Source of the DNA: Onchidella celtica
Lineage: Eukaryota > Mollusca > Gastropoda > Systellommatophora > Onchidiidae
Assembly (NCBI GenBank): GCA_963931925.1
Contig: OZ007570.1
Coordinates: 68,725,714 to 68,789,713 of the forward strand
Reading direction: 5' to 3'
Length of the DNA stretch: 64,000 bases
Positions 23,501 to 32,492 of this stretch are shown in pieces. Each line of letters opens with the position of its first letter. Position 1 is the stretch's first letter. Position numbers and translations under genes: made by a program. Below the pieces are notes generated by a model. It was not told the origin of the DNA and made no database searches. It saw only the letters and a list, made by a program, of their open reading frames with translations.

Positions 23501-25048
23501 GATAAGTTCCTCTCTATCCACTCCCGCGTGCCGTTCTGCCCTCGGCACCTTCAGCGACGTAGACCGGTCCTTCCTCTTCTCCTGGGCCCTCGTGGTCACC
23601 GCTCCTACCATCACCTCAGTATCAGGGTCGTACGGATCCTTCGCTCCGTCCACGTTCCCGACTACTAGGTCGCAGATGGTCTCCGGGAGACACAGTGCCG
23701 TCACTTTGCCCGTCAGGTAAGGCGTCTTCACGTCGATAACGGCTTCCTCCGCCGCTAGCAAGGAGTTATCGATCCTCGCGATAAGTTTCTTCCCACCGGT
23801 GAGCTGTCCGTCGTCCACCAGTGCTCGCCGCACCACTACACCTTCACAGCCGTTATCTCTTAGGACATCTACCGCTCGATTTCCAATCAAGCCCTTCATC
23901 ACTGGTAACTTCAGTTTCTCCACGGTCCTTCCGTCACTGCATCCTCCGCAAGTAACAGGCACCGCTAACTGTAGCTTCCCGTCCTTCATTACCGCTTGAA
24001 CGTTGATGCTGGTGTCAGCCGTCGTCGCATCCTGTCTCGACGACTCGTCCGCCGCTATCACTACGGCCGCCGCCGCCTTGTTCGGCTTGCCTCGTCCCAT
24101 ATCCTTCTGGGCTGGACACATCCTCCGAACGTGGCCTGGCTTTCCACAAAGGTAACATTTCAACTCACCTTTGTCGTTTAACTTTGCACGACACTCCGTC
24201 GCCTTGTGTCCCGGCCTCTGGCACCTATGGCAGACCTGTGGGCTTCTGTCTCCGTTGGGCCTCTGTCGCACTGGCCGGCTCTGCAGTCTGGCGCTCCCGC
24301 TGAGCGTCCGGTTCCTCGCTAACAGGTACGCCTCCGCTGAATCTGCGATGTCCTGTAGCGTCTTTGGTTTCCTCTCCCTCACATGGGTTGCAAGGTCTGG
24401 TGGGCAGGCATCCATGAATTGCTCTCTGACGAACAGATCTCTCACTCCTTCGTAGGTCTCCTCCGTCTTCGACAGCTTTATCCACCTCTCTAGATAGGTC
24501 TTGATCCTGGTCAAAAACATTCCAACATCTTCTCCATCTTCAGGCTTACCTTGTCTGAACATGAGTCTGTATCCGTCCTCTGACAGGTTGTACCTCTTCT
24601 GCAACGCTTCCTTGACCTTGTCGTAGTCCTTGGCTTCGTCGATCGGTAGTCTGCAGAAGCACTCCAAAGCTCTCCCGGTCAGCAGGGCAGACAGTGATGT
24701 CGTCCAGGTGGATCTGGGCCATTCAGCTGTCTCAGCAAACCTCTCAAACCGCAGCAACCAGCTATCCAGATCGTCCTTCTTGTCCTGAAATGCAGGTAGC
24801 TTGGGTCTCTTAGAACTGGCGTGGTCGCTGGTCCCCTGCGTCGACTCGCCTCCACGCTGATGGCGGATCCTCTCCATCTCCAGCTCGTGGTTCATCTCCT
24901 TCTCCCGAGCCTCTATCTTCAGTTGCTCCATGCGCTCTTGCCTCTCTCTTTCCTCCCTTAGGCCTTCACGGATGTAGTTCTGTCTCTCCTTCCCAGTGAG
25001 CTCCAAGGCGTCTGCTTCCTGGCTAAGCCTTCCAATAGCCTCTGACAT
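20591..25048 (-). CDS. Gag-Pol polyprotein, family B copy 1 (1485 aa)
   Basis: A single fused Gag-Pol frame. Order: N-terminal coiled coil (about 20-65); capsid-like region (about 85-260) whose second half resembles a SCAN domain; CCHC knuckles at C273-C286 and C298-C311; protease motif D398-N399-G400 (DNG rather than DTG/DSG); integrase with HHCC finger and catalytic D652, D712, E748 (D-x59-D-x35-E); GPY module at 889; RT with YVDD at 1219-1222; RNase H from D1370; end ADFLSRVF. Integrase before RT is the Gmr1-type order within Ty3/gypsy. No frameshift or stop, so potentially functional unless DNG disables the protease. It makes viral-like particles and integrates cDNA copies. Confidence 0.95.
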   Translation of the reverse strand: MSEAIGRLSQEADALELTGKERQNYIREGLREERERQERMEQLKIEAREKEMNHELEMERIRHQRGGESTQGTSDHASSKRPKLPAFQDKKDDLDSWLLRFERFAETAEWPRSTWTTSLSALLTGRALECFCRLPIDEAKDYDKVKEALQKRYNLSEDGYRLMFRQGKPEDGEDVGMFLTRIKTYLERWIKLSKTEETYEGVRDLFVREQFMDACPPDLATHVRERKPKTLQDIADSAEAYLLARNRTLSGSARLQSRPVRQRPNGDRSPQVCHRCQRPGHKATECRAKLNDKGELKCYLCGKPGHVRRMCPAQKDMGRGKPNKAAAAVVIAADESSRQDATTADTSINVQAVMKDGKLQLAVPVTCGGCSDGRTVEKLKLPVMKGLIGNRAVDVLRDNGCEGVVVRRALVDDGQLTGGKKLIARIDNSLLAAEEAVIDVKTPYLTGKVTALCLPETICDLVVGNVDGAKDPYDPDTEVMVGAVTTRAQEKRKDRSTSLKVPRAERHAGVDREELIRLQEEDEVIRKLEQKKIPTNRGNKSVHFEKHGGVLYRIYKDLRQATVIRQVVLPEKLREYVLSVAHDSIVGGHLGVKKTKDRVMSNFYWPGIEGDVARYCRSCDICQRTVNKGATPKVHLQSMPVVDIPFRRVAVDLVGPIDPLSEGGHRYILVYIDYATRYPEATPLKKIDAETVAEALVNIYSRLVVPEEILSDQGTQFMSDVMKETNRLLGIRQSTTTVYHPMCNGLVERFNGTLKKTLRRLCAEQPKQWHRYINPLLFAYREVPQESTKFAPFELLYGRTVRGPMHILRQLWTKDVEEPETKTSYQYVMELRERLEDTWELATEELSKAQGRQKTYYDRKARERKFRPGDEVLVLLPTNTNKLLVQWKGPYKVVSVVGVNDYRVKMGAKEKTLHANLLKRYIPRTSKAAAVAMEPRPIVTEMCGMENSRRDTTPEHVNAIKDGGGDSAETVLAEDDMMDKSQPVESAGMTIIEDCDLEDDNGGTTEDLADLGSWDQKGSYRDVQYGTQLTSEQRQELCDVVKNYQHVFTNLPGCCQLGEHRIDLTTEVPVRQRPYPVPYAMRDSLKEELSTMGRLGIIRRSSSAYASPIVVVKKKDGSNRVCIDYRRLNKITVFDPHPTAAPSEVFQSLSRGKLFSRIDLSKGYWQVKVREQDIPKTAFVTMGEPYEFIRMPFGMMNSGATLNRIVKPLIRGMNNVTAYVDDLLIHTETFDEHVKTLKDLLQRMDQAGLTARPSKCLIGTSEVDFVGHLVGEGMIGLLEENVCKVRDAPRPTTKKEVKAFLGLVGYYHEFIPNFSAIASPLSDLLRKGQPNIVQWDETQEKAYTSLKNVIISKPVLCLPDFSKEFVLATDASDRGLGASLMQEHEGKLYPVAYASRKLLPRETKYSVSERECLAIVWAVKKFTLYLYGKEFVLQTDHRSLEFLNSAKFDSPKLLRWSLFLQSYRFRIHYVKGRENVCADFLSRVF

Positions 25049-25136
25049 GTTGTAGATAGCTTGTCGATGATATTCCTACAATAAACTATGTAAATAAATC
25101 TAGTAATTTTGATCTGGTCCGCTCGAATATGGTCGG

Positions 25137-25154
25137 ATCCCGGACGAGCCCCCA
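25137..25154 (-). other. Primer-binding site, tRNA-Pro, family B unit 1
   Basis: The element strand reads TGGGGGCTCGTCCGGGAT, three bases inside the LTR edge. All 18 bases match the complement of the tRNA-Pro 3' end, the same primer site used by murine gammaretroviruses. It recurs at 31088-31105 and 37039-37056. Confidence 0.88.
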
Positions 25155-25157
25155 ATA

Positions 25158-25771
25158 TGTAACAGCTGAGGTTGTTCTAGCACGTTATAGTAGGGGGGAG
25201 TTAGTTGATCTAACTACAACCCTTTAGAAAACGAAACTATTACAGCTGTAAAATAAATAAACACGAGATCCGACGATAGATTAAATAATACTAAAGTTTA
25301 ATAACTGTATAGTGAACAATAAATTACTAGGAAGACACCAGCGAAACTAAATATCTACGCCACACAAAAGGAAACTCACTTACTCACCCCCCAACCACTC
25401 ACACAGGTCTATATATATAAACATTCCTACAGAAAGTTCCCGAAATAAACGTTACCTTTGCCCTCGCACAAACTAACCAATCACGCATCAATACGTCATC
25501 AGGTTACATCACTCAAGGCCAAATCTGGCGTAAACATCCGTCTCCACAATGTTATCGAATGTTCGGGAACATACTAATATTTACTGAACGAGTCAAAACA
25601 CTGACAACAAGCGAGCGAGGAAAAAACTACTCACTAGAAAAGAAGGTCAGGTCACGGAGTACAGTACACTCTGGCGGTTTGTCCACAATAAAATGAAAGA
25701 AGAAATGAACACATGCTCACCAGTGTAACAAGAAAACGGGGGAGGGCAAGGGATAGCTTGCAGATGCTACA
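25158..25771 (-). repeat. Family B LTR 2 (shared between units 1 and 2)
   Basis: 614 bp, identical in length to LTR 1. It serves as the 5' LTR of unit 1 and the 3' LTR of unit 2. A polypurine tract lies on one side and a primer-binding site on the other. Confidence 0.93.
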
Positions 25772-26541
25772 CAACTCCCCAATTTAAGCTGAATATTTTT
25801 CAACTCCAAAACATTATTCAGCGTCTGCAATATCTTGAAATAATCTTATAGCACTCCCAATCTCACAAAGGTAGTTGCTAATTCTATTACAATTAATAAC
25901 AATTTCAGTGTCTTCTCGAATGTCATCACAAATACAATACAATGCAGTGTACTTTGTATCACTAATACCATAACTAATACAATACCGTCATTGCTTCCCA
26001 ATAGTAAACAGTAGGCCTACTAGTCAAAATAACACAACGCCACCACTGTGGTGAAACAATGGTCAATGATATTATTACAAATCATATAAGGTGAAACGAT
26101 GGCCCATCGTTTACATAATGCTTCGTGCACGAATCATAGCATATAACTTGTTGTACATAACATGGTTATCTCCAAAATGTATAACTCATACGTACAATGG
26201 CCAAAAATACCAATACATACCGACCACTGGTTAGGGTCTTTCTTCATCATATTAGGTCAAAACAAGTTACAACATTGCAACATAACACAAACACTGCTTG
26301 CTCGCAGTCCCCATTTGGGTTACATTTTCCAAAAATTACACCAAGTTCCATTGGTAACTAATATGACATAGCACAAAACCAAAATGTGACTAACACATCA
26401 TGACTCTCTATCAGCCATCAATTCAGTATTCAATCACAGATGAACTATGTCCCCAATTACAGTACAATACTGCCGTCCTAGAAATTCATCTAGTAGGCAA
26501 AAGTATGGGTTACAATGCATTTCACTGGATAGTGTACTACT

Positions 26542-29500
26542 TTAAAATACCCTGCTCAGGAAATCGGCACAGACATTTTCTCTGCCTTTTACGTAGTGAA
26601 TCCTGAATCGATAAGACTGTAAAAATAAACTCCATCGTAATAACTTTGGACTGTCAAACTTGGCAGAGTTCAAAAACTCTAATGACCGATGGTCAGTTTG
26701 GAGCACAAACTCCTTTCCATACAAATACAAAGTAAACTTTTTTACAGCCCAAACAATAGCTAAACATTCGCGCTCTGAGACCGAATATTTTGTCTCACGA
26801 GGCAATAGCTTACGACTAGCATATGCCACAGGGTATAACTTTCCCTCGTGTTCTTGCATAAGACTAGCGCCTAATCCGCGATCTGATGCATCAGTTGCTA
26901 AGACAAACTCTTTGGAAAAATCTGGCAAACACAACACGGGTTTGGAGATAATGACATTCTTCAAAGAGGTGTACGCTTTCTCCTGCGTTTCATCCCACTG
27001 AACTATATTGGGCTGACCCTTTCTAAGTAAATCAGACAATGGTGATGCAATCGCTGAAAAGTTAGGAATAAATTCATGGTAATATCCCACTAATCCTAAG
27101 AATGCTTTCACTTCCTTCTTAGTGGTGGGTCTGGGTGCGTCTCGTACCTTACATACATTCTCTTCTAACAGGCCAATCATACCTTCTCCCACTAAGTGTC
27201 CAACAAAGTCTACTTCAGACGTTCCAATCAGACACTTCGATGGTCTTGCAGTTAATCCAGCTTGGTCCATCCTCTGCAGTAAATCCTTGAGAGTCTTCAC
27301 ATGCTCGTCGAATGTCTCTGTATGAATCAGCAGGTCGTCCACATATGCTGTCACATTGTTCATTCCACGGATCAATGGCTTTACGATCCTGTTCAGCGTG
27401 GCTCCTGAGTTCATCATCCCAAAAGGCATCCGAATGAATTCATAGGGCTCGCCCATGGTGACGAACGCCGTCTTGGGAATGTCTTGCTCTCGAACTTTCA
27501 CTTGCCAGTATCCCTTGCTCAGGTCAATCCGAGAGAATAATTTTCCTCTCGAGAGACTCTGAAACACTTCTGATGGCGCTGCTGTCGGATGAGGGTCGAA
27601 TACTGTGATCTTGTTTAACCTCCTGTAGTCGATGCAGACTCGGTTGGATCCGTCCTTCTTCTTGACGACAACAATAGGTGAAGCATAAGCTGATGAGCTC
27701 CTTCGAATGATGCCCAGCCGTCCCATGGTGCTAAGCTCCTCCTTCAATGAGTCGCGCATAGCGTAGGGCACCGGGTATGGTCGTTGACGAACTGGTACTT
27801 CTGTCGTCAGGTCGATGCGATGTTCACCCAACTGACAGCATCCAGGGAGATTGGTGAAGACGTGCTGGTAATTCTTCACCACATCGCAGAGTTCTTGACG
27901 TTGTTCCGATGTCAGTTGCGTTCCATACTGGACATCTCTGTAGCTTCCCTTCTGGTCCCAGCTTCCTAGGTCGGCAAGGTCCTCCGTCGTTCCACCGTTG
28001 TCGTCTTCCAGGTCGCAGTCCTCGATGATTGTCATGCCAGCTGACTCCACGGGTTGACTCTTGTCCATCATGTCGTCCTCTGCCAGTACAGTCTCAGCAC
28101 TATCACCGCCGCCGTCCTTTATGGCGTTGACATGTTCAGGCGTGGTATCTCTCCTACTGTTTTCCATCCCACACATCTCGGTCACAATAGGTCTCGGTTC
28201 CATTGCCACTGCTGCTGCTTTTGACGTCCTTGGAATGTATCTCTTGAGGAGGTTGGCGTGCAAGGTCTTTTCTTTTGCACCCATCTTGACTCTATAGTCG
28301 TTAACACCGACAACTGAGACTACCTTATATGGTCCCTTCCATTGGACTAGGAGCTTGTTAGTGTTCGTCGGCAGTAGCACCAACACTTCATCTCCGGGGC
28401 GGAACTTCCTCTCTCGCGCCTTCCGGTCGTAGTAGATCTTCTGTCTACCTTGAGCCTTGGAGAGTTCTTCCGTCGCTAACTCCCATGTGTCCTCCAGCCT
28501 CTCACGTAGTTCCATGACGTACTGGTAACTGGTCTTCGTTTCCGGCTCCTCTACATCCTTGGTCCATAGTTGTCGTAAAATGTGCATTGGTCCTCTCACA
28601 GTTCTCCCATACAGCAACTCGAATGGGGCAAACTTGGTCGACTCTTGGGGAACTTCACGATATGCGAAGAGCAGCGGGTTGATGTATCTGTGCCACTGCT
28701 TGGGTTGCTCTGCGCACAGTCGTCTCAATGTTTTCTTCAGCGTGCCGTTGAATCGCTCCACCAACCCGTTGCACATAGGGTGGTAGACTGTAGTGGTCGA
28801 CTGTCGAATTCCCAGTAGTCTATTCGTTTCCTTCATGACATCTGACATAAACTGGGTCCCTTGGTCCGACAAGATCTCTTCGGGCACAACCAAACGGCTG
28901 TAGATGTTCACTAAGGCTTCTGCTACCGTTTCTGCGTCGATCTTCTTCAAGGGTGTGGCTTCGGGGTAACGAGTAGCGTAGTCTATATACACCAGGATAT
29001 ACCGATGTCCACCTTCACTTAGGGGGTCGATAGGTCCTACTAAGTCCACGGCCACTCGCCTAAATGGTATGTCCACTACTGGCATACTCTGCAGGTGCAC
29101 CTTTGGGGTCGCTCCTTTGTTCACCGTCCTCTGGCATATGTCGCATGAGCGGCAGTATCTCGCGACGTCACCTTCAATTCCAGGCCAATAAAAATTGCTC
29201 ATAACTCTGTCTTTGGTTTTCTTCACGCCGAGGTGTCCTCCGACGATCGAGTCGTGGGCAACACTCAATACATACTCTCTCAGTTTCTCGGGTAGTACCA
29301 CTTGCCTTATAACCGTCGCCTGTCTCAGGTCCTTGTAGATCCGGTACAGTACTCCTCCATGTTTCTCAAAATGAACAGATTTATTGCCTCTATTAGTTGG
29401 GATCTTCTTCTGCTCTAACTTCCTAATGACTTCGTCTTCTTCTTGGAGTCGGATAAGTTCCTCTCTATCCACTCCCGCGTGCCGTTCTGCCCTCGGCACC

Positions 29501-30999
29501 TTCAGCGACGTAGACCGGTCCTTCCTCTTCTCCTGGGCCCTCGTGGTCACCGCTCCTACCATCACCTCAGTATCAGGGTCGTACGGATCCTTCGCTCCGT
29601 CCACGTTCCCGACTACTAGGTCGCAGATGGTCTCCGGGAGACACAGTGCCGTCACTTTGCCCGTCAGGTAAGGCGTCTTCACGTCGATAACGGCTTCCTC
29701 CGCCGCTAGCAAGGAGTTATCGATCCTCGCGATAAGTTTCTTCCCACCGGTGAGCTGTCCGTCGTCCACCAGTGCTCGCCGCACCACTACACCTTCACAG
29801 CCGTTATCTCTTAGGACATCTACCGCTCGATTTCCAATCAAGCCCTTCATCACTGGTAACTTCAGTTTCTCCACGGTCCTTCCGTCACTGCATCCTCCGC
29901 AAGTAACAGGCACCGCTAACTGTAGCTTCCCGTCCTTCATTACCGCTTGAACGTTGATGCTGGTGTCAGCCGTCGTCGCATCCTGTCTCGACGACTCGTC
30001 CGCCGCTATCACTACGGCCGCCGCCGCCTTGTTCGGCTTGCCTCGTCCCATATCCTTCTGGGCTGGACACATCCTCCGAACGTGGCCTGGCTTTCCACAA
30101 AGGTAACATTTCAACTCACCTTTGTCGTTTAACTTTGCACGACACTCCGTCGCCTTGTGTCCCGGCCTCTGGCACCTATGGCAGACCTGTGGGCTTCTGT
30201 CTCCGTTGGGCCTCTGTCGCACTGGCCGGCTCTGCAGTCTGGCGCTCCCGCTGAGCGTCCGGTTCCTCGCTAACAGGTACGCCTCCGCTGAATCTGCGAT
30301 GTCCTGTAGCGTCTTTGGTTTCCTCTCCCTCACATGGGTTGCAAGGTCTGGTGGGCAGGCATCCATGAATTGCTCTCTGACGAACAGATCTCTCACTCCT
30401 TCGTAGGTCTCCTCCGTCTTCGACAGCTTTATCCACCTCTCTAGATAGGTCTTGATCCTGGTCAAAAACATTCCAACATCTTCTCCATCTTCAGGCTTAC
30501 CTTGTCTGAACATGAGTCTGTATCCGTCCTCTGACAGGTTGTACCTCTTCTGCAACGCTTCCTTGACCTTGTCGTAGTCCTTGGCTTCGTCGATCGGTAG
30601 TCTGCAGAAGCACTCCAAAGCTCTCCCGGTCAGCAGGGCAGACAGTGATGTCGTCCAGGTGGATCTGGGCCATTCAGCTGTCTCAGCAAACCTCTCAAAC
30701 CGCAGCAACCAGCTATCCAGATCGTCCTTCTTGTCCTGAAATGCAGGTAGCTTGGGTCTCTTAGAACTGGCGTGGTCGCTGGTCCCCTGCGTCGACTCGC
30801 CTCCACGCTGATGGCGGATCCTCTCCATCTCCAGCTCGTGGTTCATCTCCTTCTCCCGAGCCTCTATCTTCAGTTGCTCCATGCGCTCTTGCCTCTCTCT
30901 TTCCTCCCTTAGGCCTTCACGGATGTAGTTCTGTCTCTCCTTCCCAGTGAGCTCCAAGGCGTCTGCTTCCTGGCTAAGCCTTCCAATAGCCTCTGACAT
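26542..30999 (-). CDS. Gag-Pol polyprotein, family B copy 2 (1485 aa)
   Basis: The same domain order and motif positions as copy 1, including the DNG protease motif and the YVDD RT box. The only protein difference I see is Thr to Ile in the segment just after the integrase core, GRQK(T/I)YYDRK, from a single base at about 28436. Fully open. The flanking leader, primer site and 3' region match copy 1 base for base as far as I could follow. Confidence 0.95.
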   Translation of the reverse strand: MSEAIGRLSQEADALELTGKERQNYIREGLREERERQERMEQLKIEAREKEMNHELEMERIRHQRGGESTQGTSDHASSKRPKLPAFQDKKDDLDSWLLRFERFAETAEWPRSTWTTSLSALLTGRALECFCRLPIDEAKDYDKVKEALQKRYNLSEDGYRLMFRQGKPEDGEDVGMFLTRIKTYLERWIKLSKTEETYEGVRDLFVREQFMDACPPDLATHVRERKPKTLQDIADSAEAYLLARNRTLSGSARLQSRPVRQRPNGDRSPQVCHRCQRPGHKATECRAKLNDKGELKCYLCGKPGHVRRMCPAQKDMGRGKPNKAAAAVVIAADESSRQDATTADTSINVQAVMKDGKLQLAVPVTCGGCSDGRTVEKLKLPVMKGLIGNRAVDVLRDNGCEGVVVRRALVDDGQLTGGKKLIARIDNSLLAAEEAVIDVKTPYLTGKVTALCLPETICDLVVGNVDGAKDPYDPDTEVMVGAVTTRAQEKRKDRSTSLKVPRAERHAGVDREELIRLQEEDEVIRKLEQKKIPTNRGNKSVHFEKHGGVLYRIYKDLRQATVIRQVVLPEKLREYVLSVAHDSIVGGHLGVKKTKDRVMSNFYWPGIEGDVARYCRSCDICQRTVNKGATPKVHLQSMPVVDIPFRRVAVDLVGPIDPLSEGGHRYILVYIDYATRYPEATPLKKIDAETVAEALVNIYSRLVVPEEILSDQGTQFMSDVMKETNRLLGIRQSTTTVYHPMCNGLVERFNGTLKKTLRRLCAEQPKQWHRYINPLLFAYREVPQESTKFAPFELLYGRTVRGPMHILRQLWTKDVEEPETKTSYQYVMELRERLEDTWELATEELSKAQGRQKIYYDRKARERKFRPGDEVLVLLPTNTNKLLVQWKGPYKVVSVVGVNDYRVKMGAKEKTLHANLLKRYIPRTSKAAAVAMEPRPIVTEMCGMENSRRDTTPEHVNAIKDGGGDSAETVLAEDDMMDKSQPVESAGMTIIEDCDLEDDNGGTTEDLADLGSWDQKGSYRDVQYGTQLTSEQRQELCDVVKNYQHVFTNLPGCCQLGEHRIDLTTEVPVRQRPYPVPYAMRDSLKEELSTMGRLGIIRRSSSAYASPIVVVKKKDGSNRVCIDYRRLNKITVFDPHPTAAPSEVFQSLSRGKLFSRIDLSKGYWQVKVREQDIPKTAFVTMGEPYEFIRMPFGMMNSGATLNRIVKPLIRGMNNVTAYVDDLLIHTETFDEHVKTLKDLLQRMDQAGLTARPSKCLIGTSEVDFVGHLVGEGMIGLLEENVCKVRDAPRPTTKKEVKAFLGLVGYYHEFIPNFSAIASPLSDLLRKGQPNIVQWDETQEKAYTSLKNVIISKPVLCLPDFSKEFVLATDASDRGLGASLMQEHEGKLYPVAYASRKLLPRETKYSVSERECLAIVWAVKKFTLYLYGKEFVLQTDHRSLEFLNSAKFDSPKLLRWSLFLQSYRFRIHYVKGRENVCADFLSRVF

Positions 31000-31108
31000 G
31001 TTGTAGATAGCTTGTCGATGATATTCCTACAATAAACTATGTAAATAAATCTAGTAATTTTGATCTGGTCCGCTCGAATATGGTCGGATCCCGGACGAGC
31101 CCCCAATA

Positions 31109-31722
31109 TGTAACAGCTGAGGTTGTTCTAGCACGTTATAGTAGGGGGGAGTTAGTTGATCTAACTACAACCCTTTAGAAAACGAAACTATTACAGCTGT
31201 AAAATAAATAAACACGAGATCCGACGATAGATTAAATAATACTAAAGTTTAATAACTGTATAGTGAACAATAAATTACTAGGAAGACACCAGCGAAACTA
31301 AATATCTACGCCACACAAAAGGAAACTCACTTACTCACCCCCCAACCACTCACACAGGTCTATATATATAAACATTCCTACAGAAAGTTCCCGAAATAAA
31401 CGTTACCTTTGCCCTCGCACAAACTAACCAATCACGCATCAATACGTCATCAGGTTACATCACTCAAGGCCAAATCTGGCGTAAACATCCGTCTCCACAA
31501 TGTTATCGAATGTTCGGGAACATACTAATATTTACTGAACGAGTCAAAACACTGACAACAAGCGAGCGAGGAAAAAACTACTCACTAGAAAAGAAGGTCA
31601 GGTCACGGAGTACAGTACACTCTGGCGGTTTGTCCACAATAAAATGAAAGAAGAAATGAACACATGCTCACCAGTGTAACAAGAAAACGGGGGAGGGCAA
31701 GGGATAGCTTGCAGATGCTACA
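31109..31722 (-). repeat. Family B LTR 3 (shared between units 2 and 3)
   Basis: 614 bp, offset exactly 5951 from LTR 2. Has C at the position where LTR 1 has G. Confidence 0.93.
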
Positions 31723-32492
31723 CAACTCCCCAATTTAAGCTGAATATTTTTCAACTCCAAAACATTATTCAGCGTCTGCAATATCTTGAAATAATCTTAT
31801 AGCACTCCCAATCTCACAAAGGTAGTTGCTAATTCTATTACAATTAATAACAATTTCAGTGTCTTCTCGAATGTCATCACAAATACAATACAATGCAGTG
31901 TACTTTGTATCACTAATACCATAACTAATACAATACCGTCATTGCTTCCCAATAGTAAACAGTAGGCCTACTAGTCAAAATAACACAACGCCACCACTGT
32001 GGTGAAACAATGGTCAATGATATTATTACAAATCATATAAGGTGAAACGATGGCCCATCGTTTACATAATGCTTCGTGCACGAATCATAGCATATAACTT
32101 GTTGTACATAACATGGTTATCTCCAAAATGTATAACTCATACGTACAATGGCCAAAAATACCAATACATACCGACCACTGGTTAGGGTCTTTCTTCATCA
32201 TATTAGGTCAAAACAAGTTACAACATTGCAACATAACACAAACACTGCTTGCTCGCAGTCCCCATTTGGGTTACATTTTCCAAAAATTACACCAAGTTCC
32301 ATTGGTAACTAATATGACATAGCACAAAACCAAAATGTGACTAACACATCATGACTCTCTATCAGCCATCAATTCAGTATTCAATCACAGATGAACTATG
32401 TCCCCAATTACAGTACAATACTGCCGTCCTAGAAATTCATCTAGTAGGCAAAAGTATGGGTTACAATGCATTTCACTGGATAGTGTACTACT

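Noticed and set aside
20211-24455. Many 60-113 codon plus-strand frames inside the family B units, repeated in each unit
   Set aside because: They lie antisense to the 1485-codon Gag-Pol or in its 3' region and are only repeated because the unit is.
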